64,000 nucleotides of DNA from Scatosoma sp045542595 (GTDB taxonomy: Bacteria; Bacillota; Clostridia; Christensenellales; Borkfalkiaceae), in assembly GCA_045542595.1 (NCBI GenBank), contig JAZQLI010000043.1, positions 24,820-88,819 on the forward strand, written 5' to 3'. Under the pieces are notes generated by a model. It saw only the letters and a program-made list of their open reading frames with translations, was not told the DNA's origin and ran no database searches. The translations under genes and the position numbers were made by a program. This document shows positions 50,181-59,250 of the stretch, piece by piece; position 1 is the first letter of the stretch; each line of letters starts with the position of its first letter.

Positions 50181-51905
50181 TTATTGATTTTTTGCTTTTT
50201 CCAACAACTCGCTCATGGCCGACTGCATCAACAACATTTGTGTGTTTGCTGAAGTTTCGTCCTTTGCTTTTATGGAATAATATATTTTAAGCTTAGGTTC
50301 TGTTCCCGAAGGACGAACACATACAAACGAACCGCCCTGCAATTCGTAATACACACAGTTACATTTAGGAATATCCATCGTTTCCGTTTCATTCGTGCGC
50401 ATAAGAATGCGTTTTGCCGCGCTATAATCGCGCAAGGCAACCACTTCTACACCACCGATTTCTTTTACGGTAAGCGTTTTTAATGCGTCTACTACGGCGT
50501 TCATTTCTTTCATAGCGTTCAAGCCGGAATATTGTATGGAAACATTTTTATCAAGCACAAAACCGTATTTTACGTAAATTTCTTGCAAACGTTCGTATAC
50601 CGTTTTACCAAGATAGGCATAATAACACACCATTTCCGCGCAAAGCATAGAAGCCACCACCGCATCTTTATCGCGAGCGTGCGTTCCGCGGAGATAACCG
50701 CAAGATTCTTCAAAGCCGAAAATGTAAGTATGCTTGCCGTCCTTTTCCCACTGTTTAATTTTTTCGCCGATAAATTTAAATCCTACGGGCGTTTCATATA
50801 ACGTTACGCCGTAATCGTCGCAAAGTGCTTTCGCCATACCCGTTGTAACGAACGATTTCACAACCGCCGCGTTTTTCGGCATTGCATTGTCTTCTTGTAA
50901 ACGAGTAAGGATATAATCGAGCAACAAAATGCCCACTTGGTTACCCGAAAGCGCAATAAATTCCCCTGCGCCGTCTTTTACCGCCACACCAAGTCTATCC
51001 GAATCGGGGTCTGTGCCGAAGACAACGTCCGCTTGAATACGGTTGGCAAGCGAAATACCCATAGAAAGCGTTTCTTTGTATTCGGGATTAGGCACTTTAA
51101 CGGTAGAAAATTCGGTATCTCGCGTGGTTTGTTCTTCTACTACCGTAACGTTAATACCCAGCTTTTTCAAAATAGCCGTTACGGGTACGTAGCCGCTACC
51201 GTGTACGGGCGTATATACTAATTTTAAGTTTGCTCCGCACTTTTCCACCGCTTTTTTCGAGAGTGTAAGCGCGGAGAGTTCGTTGATATAATCTTCGTCG
51301 AGTTTTGTAGGTACGGAGCGAATCAACGCACTGTCGTTATCCGCTTCCACCGAAAGATAATCGGTAATGTTTTCGATATACGAAACCACCTTTTCGGTGT
51401 CTTCAGGAGACATTTGCGCACCGTCTTCTCCGTATACTTTATACCCGTTATATTCTTTGGGGTTATGGCTTGCCGTAATCATAATACCGGCAACCGTCTT
51501 TAAGTATCTTACGGCATACGAAAGCATAGGAACAGGATGCACTTCGTCGAATAAATACGCTTTAATGCCGTTTTTAGCGAGTACTCCCGCCGCCGCGCGT
51601 GCAAATTCTTGCGATTTTCTACGCGTATCAAACGAAATGACTACGCCGCGTTCCATCGCCCCTTTCCCAAGCGTTTTTATCCACTGGGAAAGACCTTGCG
51701 TGGCGCGCATTACCGTGTAAATATTCATCATATTTACGCCGTAGCCGATAATTCCGCGCATACCTGCCGTACCGAAAGCCAGCTCGCCGCCGAAACGGTA
51801 TTCCTTTTCTTTCTCGTCGTTTTGTATAGACGAGAGTTCTTCTTTACCTTCTTTGCAAAGCAAAGGGCTGTTCAACCATTTTTCATACTCTTTTAAATAA
51901 TCCAT
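50181..51905 (-). CDS. pgcA: Phosphoglucomutase/phosphomannomutase
   Basis: Alpha-D-phosphohexomutase of 574 residues that interconverts hexose-1- and 6-phosphates for glycogen and cell-wall sugars. Four domains with FGTAGMRG, the phosphoserine loop TASHNPKEYNGYKVYG, metal loop DPDSDRLG, sugar loop FGFEESCGY and phosphate loop RPSGTEPKLKIYY. ATG 51905 is used: the ATG two codons earlier overlaps the GGAG ribosome site. It follows a membrane-protein gene by 21 bp. Confidence 0.93.
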   Translation of the reverse strand: MDYLKEYEKWLNSPLLCKEGKEELSSIQNDEKEKEYRFGGELAFGTAGMRGIIGYGVNMMNIYTVMRATQGLSQWIKTLGKGAMERGVVISFDTRRKSQEFARAAAGVLAKNGIKAYLFDEVHPVPMLSYAVRYLKTVAGIMITASHNPKEYNGYKVYGEDGAQMSPEDTEKVVSYIENITDYLSVEADNDSALIRSVPTKLDEDYINELSALTLSKKAVEKCGANLKLVYTPVHGSGYVPVTAILKKLGINVTVVEEQTTRDTEFSTVKVPNPEYKETLSMGISLANRIQADVVFGTDPDSDRLGVAVKDGAGEFIALSGNQVGILLLDYILTRLQEDNAMPKNAAVVKSFVTTGMAKALCDDYGVTLYETPVGFKFIGEKIKQWEKDGKHTYIFGFEESCGYLRGTHARDKDAVVASMLCAEMVCYYAYLGKTVYERLQEIYVKYGFVLDKNVSIQYSGLNAMKEMNAVVDALKTLTVKEIGGVEVVALRDYSAAKRILMRTNETETMDIPKCNCVYYELQGGSFVCVRPSGTEPKLKIYYSIKAKDETSANTQMLLMQSAMSELLEKAKNQ

Positions 51906-51926
51906 TTTCATCTCCGTTCTATGAAA

Positions 51927-52751
51927 TTAATAATAGCGTTTTTTGTCTGCCCGTTCGATATTTTCACGGTCAAAATACACAATTTCCATACGCACACAAT
52001 ACACCATAATAAGCAAAGCGTACACTGCCGTAGTAAGTATGGAGAACATAACTCCGTCCGTAACGATACAAGCGCAAGCGCAAATCACTCCTTCTACCGC
52101 AAACAGTAATATTGCTTGCACGGCGAGTATTCCCCAACGCACGGGCGCCATTAAGTGATAGGAATATTGAAAGGCTTCCAGCGCGCGGAAACCGGTAATT
52201 TGCATACAGGGTAACCATAAATACAGTAAACCGAGCAAATAAATTAAAGCAATATGCGCGGCGATAAACAATATGCACGCAAACGTATACGCCAACCATA
52301 CCACGGGAATTTGTGCCACCAGCAATATCAACGCCGCCGTTAAAAGCGACCATACTTCGTAGATAATCAACACGATAAACGCATACCCAAGCGTGGGCAG
52401 CAAGTTATCATTCAATTTAGAAAAAATACCGCGGAACGAACGCTTACCGATACGCATATGCTTTTCCAAAAGTGCCATCAATATCGAAACGCAGGCAATA
52501 AGCACGGCAATGCCGATAATGCCGTAAACGATAGATTCCCACGAGGCAAAATTCAACACCGAAATTGCGCTAAATAAATGATAAAAATGCAAATTGCCGA
52601 TATTGCCCGAAACAAGCGTTTCTACAACGCATTTAATTTCTTCTTCCGCCAAACTCAACGATAAAAAGAAAGCAGGTAATAACGTAAACGGCAATAAATA
52701 CAAGAAGTTTTTAAATATATATTTTCCAGATTGTATTGTGTAAGACCTCAT
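51927..52751 (-). CDS. Polytopic membrane protein, function unknown
   Basis: A 274-residue protein with about six hydrophobic segments and short loops; the N-terminal region MRSYTIQSGKYIFKNF is basic and amphipathic. I recognise no domain motif. ATG 52751 follows AGAGGAAAG; a start at 52784 lies too near the -10 box. It precedes phosphoglucomutase in the same transcript, so a link to envelope polysaccharide or lipid is possible but unsupported. Confidence 0.65.
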   Translation of the reverse strand: MRSYTIQSGKYIFKNFLYLLPFTLLPAFFLSLSLAEEEIKCVVETLVSGNIGNLHFYHLFSAISVLNFASWESIVYGIIGIAVLIACVSILMALLEKHMRIGKRSFRGIFSKLNDNLLPTLGYAFIVLIIYEVWSLLTAALILLVAQIPVVWLAYTFACILFIAAHIALIYLLGLLYLWLPCMQITGFRALEAFQYSYHLMAPVRWGILAVQAILLFAVEGVICACACIVTDGVMFSILTTAVYALLIMVYCVRMEIVYFDRENIERADKKRYY

Positions 52752-52772
52752 AAAACTTTCCTCTTTTATAAT

Positions 52773-52801
52773 ATTATAACACAAAAAATATATTGTGTAA
52801 A
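52773..52801 (-). promoter_or_regulatory. Promoter of the membrane protein-pgcA unit
   Basis: Minus strand TTTACA (52796-52801), 17 bp, TATAAT (52773-52778), with an ACACAA/TTGTGT inverted repeat in the spacer that could be an operator. Confidence 0.6.
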
Positions 52802-52810
52802 GTATTTTCC

Positions 52811-52856
52811 AAAAAAAATCTCCCCACGCGGCATAATTTTGCCACGTAGAGAGATT
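52811..52856 (-). terminator. Terminator of the citrate synthase-aconitase-IDH operon
   Basis: A 17-bp stem on the minus strand, AATCTCTCTACGTGGCA with TGCCGCGTGGGGAGATT (several G-U pairs), followed by U8; 37 bp after the IDH stop. Confidence 0.85.
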
Positions 52857-52893
52857 GCGTTAACCGTTTATGTATTTTATACTATTATACTAA

Positions 52894-54072
52894 TTATACT
52901 AATTTTTGCAACGTTTCCATTACGTAATCGCCAAACTGTTGACAGGTTGCACCCGTATCACGTCCGGTAATTACGTATTTCTTTTCTTCAAACGAACAAA
53001 TATCCAACGCTTTTTCCAGCTTATCCGCTCTATCCTGCAAGCCGATATGCGAAAGCAACATTACGCAAGCACGAAGCATAGAACAAGGGTCTGCGTATTG
53101 CCCCCTGCCTTCCGTAATCATTCTCGGTGCGCTACCGTGAATCGCTTCGAACATAGCGTATTTTTTACCGATATTTGCACAGCCTGCCGTACCGACGCCG
53201 CCTTGGAATTCTGCCGCTTCGTCCGAAATGATATCGCCGTACAGGTTGGGCAACAGTAATACCTTGAAATCGCGGCGGCGCTTTTTATCCACAAGCTTTG
53301 CCGTCATAATATCCGCATACCATTCGTCCGTAACGATATCGGGATACATATCCCCTACTTTATGGCAATCTTCCAAGAAATTACCGTCCGTCGTTTTAAT
53401 GACGTTTGCCTTTGTTACCAAAGACACGCGGTTTAATCCGTTTTTATGCGCGTAATCGTACGCAAGACGGGCAATTCTATCCGAGCCTTGTTTGGTGGTA
53501 ACCGTAAAGTCTACCGCTAAATCCTCGGTGATATTAAACCCCGACGAACCGATAGCGTATCCGCCTTCGGTATTTTCACGGAAAATTGTCCAGTTAATCC
53601 CTTCTTCAGGGACTTTCACAGGACGAATATTCGCAAACAAATCGAGTGCTTTTCGCATTGCTACGTTTGCCGATTCGATATTCGGCATACCGCTACCCTT
53701 TTGCGGTGTGGTGGTAGGTCCTTTCAAAATAATATGACAAGATTTCAACTCTGCCATAACGTCGTCGGGAATGGCTTTGCCCTTTGCAATACGGTTTTCA
53801 ATCGTTAAGCCTTCGATATCTTTAAATTCTACCTTGCCTGCCTTTACCATATCGTCCAAAATGAATTCGAGCACTCTTCTTGCCTGTGCTGAAATAATAG
53901 GACCGATACCGTCGCCGCCGCAAACGCCGATTTTTATAACGTCGAGTGCATTATAATCGACGAAATCGCCTTGCGCTTTCATATCTTCCACGCGTGTGAG
54001 CTGCTCCGCCATCAGTTTTCTAAATTTTTCACAAGCCAAATCGAGCTGTGCTTTGTATTCCGTTTTTTCCAT
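52894..54072 (-). CDS. Isocitrate dehydrogenase (isocitrate/isopropylmalate family)
   Basis: A 392-residue NAD(P)-dependent decarboxylating dehydrogenase. GDGIGP near residue 54, substrate loop NIESANVAMRKALDLFANIR, WTIFRENTEGGYAIG, metal site LLLPNLYGDIISDEAAEFQGG and EAIHGSAP. The context (Re-citrate synthase and aconitase genes in the same operon, 4 bp from aconitase) makes isocitrate the substrate; isopropylmalate is less likely. It supplies 2-oxoglutarate for glutamate. Cofactor preference cannot be set with certainty. Confidence 0.88.
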   Translation of the reverse strand: MEKTEYKAQLDLACEKFRKLMAEQLTRVEDMKAQGDFVDYNALDVIKIGVCGGDGIGPIISAQARRVLEFILDDMVKAGKVEFKDIEGLTIENRIAKGKAIPDDVMAELKSCHIILKGPTTTPQKGSGMPNIESANVAMRKALDLFANIRPVKVPEEGINWTIFRENTEGGYAIGSSGFNITEDLAVDFTVTTKQGSDRIARLAYDYAHKNGLNRVSLVTKANVIKTTDGNFLEDCHKVGDMYPDIVTDEWYADIMTAKLVDKKRRRDFKVLLLPNLYGDIISDEAAEFQGGVGTAGCANIGKKYAMFEAIHGSAPRMITEGRGQYADPCSMLRACVMLLSHIGLQDRADKLEKALDICSFEEKKYVITGRDTGATCQQFGDYVMETLQKLV

Positions 54073-54076
54073 TTTT

Positions 54077-56008
54077 TCAATTCTCCTGTTTCGTATAATT
54101 CAGTCTGCCGCCGGCAAGTAAAATGGCGCGTTGTCTTTCGGATAAGTTTAAAGCAAGCACCGCTTGTTTGCCGTTGGTTTTATTGACGAGCGTCGCTTGC
54201 GTTTTTCCTGCAACCGCCGCTGCAAAATCTTTAATTTCCAAGCTATCGCCTTCGTTGAAATTAGTATAATCGTCCGCGTTGACAAGCGTCATAGGTACAA
54301 TACCGAAATTGATAAGATTTGCCACGTGGATACGGGCAAAACTCTTTGCTATAACCGCCTTAATACCTAAATACAAAGGCACGAGTGCCGCGTGTTCTCT
54401 CGACGAGCCTTGTCCGTAATTAACGCCGCCCAAAATAACGCCGCCGCCCTTGGCTTTCGCTCTTTCGGGGAAATCCTTATCACATACGGTAAAGCAAAAT
54501 TCGGAAAGTTTCGGCACGTTAGAACGGTACGGCAATACCTTCGTCCCTGCCGGCATAATATGGTCGGTAGTGATATCGTCGCCCACCTTTAAAACGAGTT
54601 CGCAATCTAAATCCTTATCAGGTGCTTTCCCTACGGGAATAGGTTTGATGTTCGGACCGCGCTCCACCGTTACTTCGTGCATCTTATCCGCCGCAACGGG
54701 CATTTCGATAAGATTATCGTTGATTTTAAATTGCGTAGGCATTTCTACCGCAGGCGCTACGCCGAGTGTTGTAGGGTCGGTAAATACTCCTGCTATTGCG
54801 GAAGCAGCCGCCGTTTCTGGGGAAACGAGATATACCTGTGCGTCCGCCGTGCCGCTGCGCGCAAGGAAATTACGGTTAAACGTACGTAAACTTACCCCTG
54901 CGGAGTTAGGCGAAAAGCCCATACCGATACAAGGTCCGCAAGCACATTCTAAAATTCTCGCGCCTGCATTGATAAGGTCGGCAAGCGCACCGCATTCCGC
55001 GAGCATAGTATACACTTGTTTTGAGCCGGGGGAAATGGAAAGGCTAACGTTGGGATGCACCGTTTTACCCTTGAGCATCGCCGCTACCGTAAGCATATCT
55101 TGCATAGAAGAGTTGGTACAAGAACCGATACATACTTGATGTATAGGCATACCTGCAAGTTCAGCAACGGGCTTTACGTTATCAGGACTGTGCGGACACG
55201 CCGCAAGCGGCTTCAACGCACTTAAATCTACCGTATATTCCGCATCGAACTGCGCGTCTTTATCCGAAGAAAGCTCTACGAAGTCTTCTTCACGACCTTC
55301 CGCTTTCAAAAAGGCTTTGGTTACTTCGTCCGCAGGAAAAATGGAGCTGGTTGCACCCAGTTCCGCGCCCATATTCGTAATGGTGGCGCGTTGGGGTACG
55401 GAAAGCGTTTTTACGCCTTCGCCACCGTATTCCACGATAGCACCCACGCCGCCTTTTACGCCGAGAATACGGAGTACTTCCAAAATAACGTCCTTTGCGC
55501 CGACGTAATTACTCAATTTACCGACAAGATTGATTTTTATCATCTTGGGCATAGTTATGTAATACGTGCCGCCGCCCATAGCCACGGCTACGTCTAAACC
55601 GCCTGCCCCCATACCGAGCATACCGATACCCCCTGCCGTAGGCGTATGGCTATCCGAACCGATAAGCGTTTTACCCGGTTTAGAAAAACGTTCTAAATGT
55701 ACTTGATGACAAATTCCGTTACCGGGACGGGAAAAACGGATACCGTGCTTTTTGGTTACCGATTGAATGTAACGGTGGTCGTCCGCGTTTTCAAAACCTG
55801 CTTGCAACGTGTTGTGGTCGATATACGCAACGGACAGTTCGGTTTTTACTCTGTCAATGCCCATTGCTTCAAACTGTAAATACGCCATCGTACCCGTAGC
55901 GTCTTGCGTGAGTGTTTGGTCGATTTTTAAACCGATTTCTTTACCCACCGTCATTTCGCCGCATACGAGATGGTCTTTTATGATTTTTTGCGCTATGGTA
56001 TAACCCAT
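54077..56008 (-). CDS. acn: Aconitate hydratase
   Basis: A [4Fe-4S] enzyme isomerising citrate to isocitrate. 643 residues, the monomeric type of anaerobes with the swivel domain at the C-terminus. Cluster Cys in CIGSCTNSS and ECACGPCIG, active-site GSDSHTPTAGGIGML, MGGGTYYITMP, swivel motif YGQGSSREHAALVP with catalytic Ser. Located between Re-citrate synthase (32-bp gap) and IDH. Confidence 0.94.
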   Translation of the reverse strand: MGYTIAQKIIKDHLVCGEMTVGKEIGLKIDQTLTQDATGTMAYLQFEAMGIDRVKTELSVAYIDHNTLQAGFENADDHRYIQSVTKKHGIRFSRPGNGICHQVHLERFSKPGKTLIGSDSHTPTAGGIGMLGMGAGGLDVAVAMGGGTYYITMPKMIKINLVGKLSNYVGAKDVILEVLRILGVKGGVGAIVEYGGEGVKTLSVPQRATITNMGAELGATSSIFPADEVTKAFLKAEGREEDFVELSSDKDAQFDAEYTVDLSALKPLAACPHSPDNVKPVAELAGMPIHQVCIGSCTNSSMQDMLTVAAMLKGKTVHPNVSLSISPGSKQVYTMLAECGALADLINAGARILECACGPCIGMGFSPNSAGVSLRTFNRNFLARSGTADAQVYLVSPETAAASAIAGVFTDPTTLGVAPAVEMPTQFKINDNLIEMPVAADKMHEVTVERGPNIKPIPVGKAPDKDLDCELVLKVGDDITTDHIMPAGTKVLPYRSNVPKLSEFCFTVCDKDFPERAKAKGGGVILGGVNYGQGSSREHAALVPLYLGIKAVIAKSFARIHVANLINFGIVPMTLVNADDYTNFNEGDSLEIKDFAAAVAGKTQATLVNKTNGKQAVLALNLSERQRAILLAGGRLNYTKQEN

Positions 56009-56040
56009 AATTGTATTCTCTCTCCTATTATATTATCTTG

Positions 56041-57414
56041 TCATCTTGCCATTTCTTGATTGCTTAAAACGGCAAACAACTCTTCTAATTCATCTTCGCC
56101 CATAACCGTCGTTCTACCGTCGGAGTACAGCGCGTCGATTTGTGCTTTCATTTCTTGTACGATAGGCGTTTGTTTGGTTACCTGTTTATCAGCAGGCAAA
56201 TGATAATGCTTGTTTATCCAATACGCAATGCCCGCCAAGCCCGACGTGTTGGAAATAGAAACTTCCGCAGGACGTTTTAATATCTTTTCCGTATCGAAAA
56301 TGTTATAAATTTCCGCGTCTTTCATCATTCCGTCGGCGTGTACGCCTGCACGGGTAAGGTTAAATGCACTACCTACAAACGGCGTCATCGGCGGAATGTC
56401 GTATTTAAGCTCTTTACGGAAATAATCGGCAATGTCGGTAATGACGGTGGTATCCATTCCGTCTAACGTACCGCGAAGCGAAGCGTACTGCATTACCATA
56501 GCTTCCAAAGGCACGTTGCCCGTTCTTTCCCCGATACCAAGGAGCGAACAGTTGACGCCAGAAGCACCGAACAACCACGCGCTTACCGCGTTTGCTACGC
56601 CCATATAAAAATCGTTATGACCGTGCCATTCTAACATTTCCGAAGTAACGTCGGAATAGTGATGCAAGCCGTAAACGATACCGGGAACACTACGGGGCGG
56701 AGCGGCGCCTGCAAACGGAACACCGTAGCCCATTGTATCGCACATACGGATTTTAACGGGAATATTCGCTTCGCGCGAAAGCTCGATAATAGCGTTGACG
56801 AACGGAACGACAAAACCGTAGAAATCCGCTCTCGTTAAATCTTCCAAATGACAACGGGGCGAAATACCTGCTTCAAACGCTTGTTTTACAACCGAAAGAT
56901 AATGGTCGAACGCCTGTCTTCTCGTCATATTCAGCTTTTTGAAGATGTGATAGTCGGAACAGCTTACCAAAATACCCGTTTCTTTGATACCGATATCGCG
57001 TACCATTTCAAAGTCTTCTTTCTTTGCGCGAATCCACGTGGTAATTTCAGGGAATTTATAGCCAAGCTCCATACATTTATCTAAAGCTTCGCGGTCTTTT
57101 TTGGTATACACAAAAAACTCGCTTTGACGGATAATACCCTTAGGTCCGCCAAGCTTTGCTATCATTTTATATAAATCGACGATTTGTTGCGCGGTGTACG
57201 GTGCGCGAGATTGTTGCCCATCACGGAACGTCGTATCCGTTATCCAAATATCTTTGGGCATATTCATGGGCACGCGGCGGTGGTTGAACGGCGTTTTGGG
57301 AATTTCGTCGTACGGATAAATATCTCTAAACAACGCCGGCTTTGCCACGTCCTGCAACTCGTATTTATACTGGTCTTGCTCCAACAAGTTGCTCATAGGG
57401 TTTAATTCAATCAT
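56041..57414 (-). CDS. Re-type citrate synthase (HMGL superfamily)
   Basis: Condenses acetyl-CoA with oxaloacetate with Re stereochemistry. It belongs to the isopropylmalate/homocitrate synthase superfamily, not the usual citrate synthase fold. 457 residues; DTTFRDGQQSRAPYT with metal-binding Asp, GIIRQSEFFVYTKKD, PRCHLEDLTRADFYG, EWHGHNDFYM (HxH metal ligands) and GIGERTGNVPLE. It fits the Clostridium kluyveri type; homocitrate synthase is less likely because aconitase and IDH genes follow. ATG 57414 has AAGGAAG upstream; the longer frame does not. Confidence 0.88.
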   Translation of the reverse strand: MIELNPMSNLLEQDQYKYELQDVAKPALFRDIYPYDEIPKTPFNHRRVPMNMPKDIWITDTTFRDGQQSRAPYTAQQIVDLYKMIAKLGGPKGIIRQSEFFVYTKKDREALDKCMELGYKFPEITTWIRAKKEDFEMVRDIGIKETGILVSCSDYHIFKKLNMTRRQAFDHYLSVVKQAFEAGISPRCHLEDLTRADFYGFVVPFVNAIIELSREANIPVKIRMCDTMGYGVPFAGAAPPRSVPGIVYGLHHYSDVTSEMLEWHGHNDFYMGVANAVSAWLFGASGVNCSLLGIGERTGNVPLEAMVMQYASLRGTLDGMDTTVITDIADYFRKELKYDIPPMTPFVGSAFNLTRAGVHADGMMKDAEIYNIFDTEKILKRPAEVSISNTSGLAGIAYWINKHYHLPADKQVTKQTPIVQEMKAQIDALYSDGRTTVMGEDELEELFAVLSNQEMAR

Positions 57415-57475
57415 TTTTTTGCTTCCTTGTAATTTTATTTTTCGATTAAACACGCATTTTCAATTTGCTTAGTTG

Positions 57476-57504
57476 ATTATACATAAAAAATATATCTTTG
57501 TCAA
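57476..57504 (-). promoter_or_regulatory. Promoter of the citrate synthase operon, consensus
   Basis: Minus strand TTGACA (57499-57504), 17 bp, TATAAT (57476-57481): exact consensus, about 60 nt before the ATG. Confidence 0.8.
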
Positions 57505-57559
57505 GGATTTCAACGCGGATTTTTATTTTCTTCCTATTAAAAAAGTATTTTTTGACTTT

Positions 57560-58357
57560 TTAAAAGGCGTCCTTGGAAATTTTACTCCATCTTTTTGCGA
57601 TAAAATGTAATTTCCACGAAAGGGGTATCCAAGCCGTAGCAACGCGCATAAGTTTATTCCATCCCCCTGGTATTACCTTGCGTTTGTTTTTTCGTACGGC
57701 TTTCAACGAGTAGCTAGCCACCCATTGTGGTGATTTTGCAGCGAGTTTCCCCCAAAGCCCCTGCCCTTTTATTTGCGCTTTTACGTCGTCGCGCGTGGGC
57801 ATCGCTCCGGGTAATACTGCCGTAACGTGAATATTTTTGCCTTTACACTCTTCGCGAAGGGATACGGAAAAGGACGTAAGCGCACTTTTACTTGCGCTGT
57901 ATATGGCAAAATACGGCATAGGATAAATACCCGACACACTGGAAATATTGATAATTTCTAACCGTTCCGCCTTTTGCTGTATTGCCGTATGACATAAAGA
58001 CACCGCCGCCTCGAAATTAATGCGGCACTGCATAGCGATTTTTTCTTGCGTATATTCGGTAAACGACTTTTGTACGTCCGCCCCCGCCACGTTGACGAGT
58101 AGGTGTATGCGCGCGTTTTCTTGGCGAAGTTTTTCACTCAACGCGTACCTGTCCGCTTCATTTGCTAAATTAGCAGCAAAAACGGTTACGCAAAGTTGCG
58201 GATATTTTTCCTGCAATTCCCGTTGCAGTACAAGCAATTTTTCTTGACTTCGGCCCGTTAAAAATAAAGCGTCGCCGCGCGCAGCCAACTCGTAAACAAA
58301 CGCTTTGCCAAGTCCGCCTGTTGCGCCTGTAATTAAAGCATACGATACGTTTTCCAT
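57560..58357 (-). CDS. Short-chain dehydrogenase/reductase
   Basis: A 265-residue Rossmann enzyme: TGATGGLGKAF (cofactor loop), NVAGA, catalytic Ser in INISSVSG and YSASKSA (Tyr/Lys). It resembles the DltE/YqjQ-like SDR group; the substrate is unknown. A basic C-terminal segment with hydrophobic patches may touch the membrane. ATG behind AAGGGGGA, 12 bp after yggS, with which it is cotranscribed. Confidence 0.85.
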   Translation of the reverse strand: MENVSYALITGATGGLGKAFVYELAARGDALFLTGRSQEKLLVLQRELQEKYPQLCVTVFAANLANEADRYALSEKLRQENARIHLLVNVAGADVQKSFTEYTQEKIAMQCRINFEAAVSLCHTAIQQKAERLEIINISSVSGIYPMPYFAIYSASKSALTSFSVSLREECKGKNIHVTAVLPGAMPTRDDVKAQIKGQGLWGKLAAKSPQWVASYSLKAVRKNKRKVIPGGWNKLMRVATAWIPLSWKLHFIAKRWSKISKDAF

Positions 58358-58369
58358 TCTTCCCCCTTT

Positions 58370-59053
58370 TTATTGCGCGGTATAGGTTCGCGCACCGAAA
58401 ATGGTAGAGCCGAGCCTTACGACGTTACTCCCTTCTTCCACGCAAAGCGCGTAATCGCCGCTCATTCCCATAGAAAGATATTGTACGTTTGTCGATTGTG
58501 CTTTTGCCCATTCGAACAAGGCGCGCATTTTTCTTGCAAGCGTACGCAAAAGCCGTTCGTCGTCGCTATCGGGCAGCATTGCCATAAAACCTTGCACTTG
58601 TAAGCCTTCCGTTGCGTTTATACGCAAAAACGCTTCCTTGGCTGTATCGTACGCATAACCGCCTTTGCTTTCTTCCGCCCCGATATTGATTTGCAACAAT
58701 ACGTTGGATACAATTCCTTTTTTTATCGACTGTTTCGCCAGTTCGTTTGCCAAATCGTCCCTATCGCAGGAATGAAACAACTCGATTTTCCCCACGAGAT
58801 ATTTTACTTTATTCGTTTGTAAATGACCGATAAAATGACGGGGGCAAGGAGCTATAAAATCGTTTTTATCACGGAATTCTTGCGGTTTATTTTCCGCAAC
58901 GGCATCTACCCCTGCCGCAATCGCCGCATTGATAGCTTCCGGCGTTTGCGTTTTTATCGCCGCAACCAAAAGGACTTTTTCCCCGTAAGGATTTCCCTTT
59001 TGTAAAATACTCTTTATATTTTCTACGTTTTTAACGATAGCTTGTTCTATCAT
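58370..59053 (-). CDS. YggS/PROSC-family PLP homeostasis protein
   Basis: A 227-residue single-domain alanine-racemase-fold protein that binds pyridoxal phosphate and buffers its level. The PLP Lys is in LLVAAIKTQ near residue 34; other marks are ENKPQEF, HFIGHLQTNKVKYL, INIGAEESKGG, LSMGMSGDY and VRLGSTIFGAR. In many Firmicutes it lies by sepF/ylmG; here it is with an SDR gene instead. Good ribosome site AAGGAAG. Confidence 0.92.
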   Translation of the reverse strand: MIEQAIVKNVENIKSILQKGNPYGEKVLLVAAIKTQTPEAINAAIAAGVDAVAENKPQEFRDKNDFIAPCPRHFIGHLQTNKVKYLVGKIELFHSCDRDDLANELAKQSIKKGIVSNVLLQINIGAEESKGGYAYDTAKEAFLRINATEGLQVQGFMAMLPDSDDERLLRTLARKMRALFEWAKAQSTNVQYLSMGMSGDYALCVEEGSNVVRLGSTIFGARTYTAQ

Positions 59054-59079
59054 ACGCGTACTTCCTTGAATTTTTATAT

Positions 59080-59108
59080 AGTATACTATTTTACGCCGCG
59101 TTTGTCAA
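59080..59108 (-). promoter_or_regulatory. yggS promoter
   Basis: Minus strand TTGACA (59103-59108), 17 bp, TATACT (59080-59085), 26 bp before the ATG. Confidence 0.75.
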
Positions 59109-59179
59109 ACCTACAAAAGCCAACTAAAAACAAAAAAAGAAAATTTTACGCTTTTTGTCAAATAATTATCAATATATGC

Positions 59180-59208
59180 TTGCTTTTTTTCTAAATAAGC
59201 GTTATAAT
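59180..59208 (+). promoter_or_regulatory. lysR promoter
   Basis: TTGCTT (59180-59185), 17 bp, TATAAT (59203-59208), about 43 bp before the ATG. Divergent from the yggS promoter 72 bp away. Confidence 0.65.
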
Positions 59209-59250
59209 TAACTTAATAGATAAAACCGATAAGGATAATCAATTTTTTCT

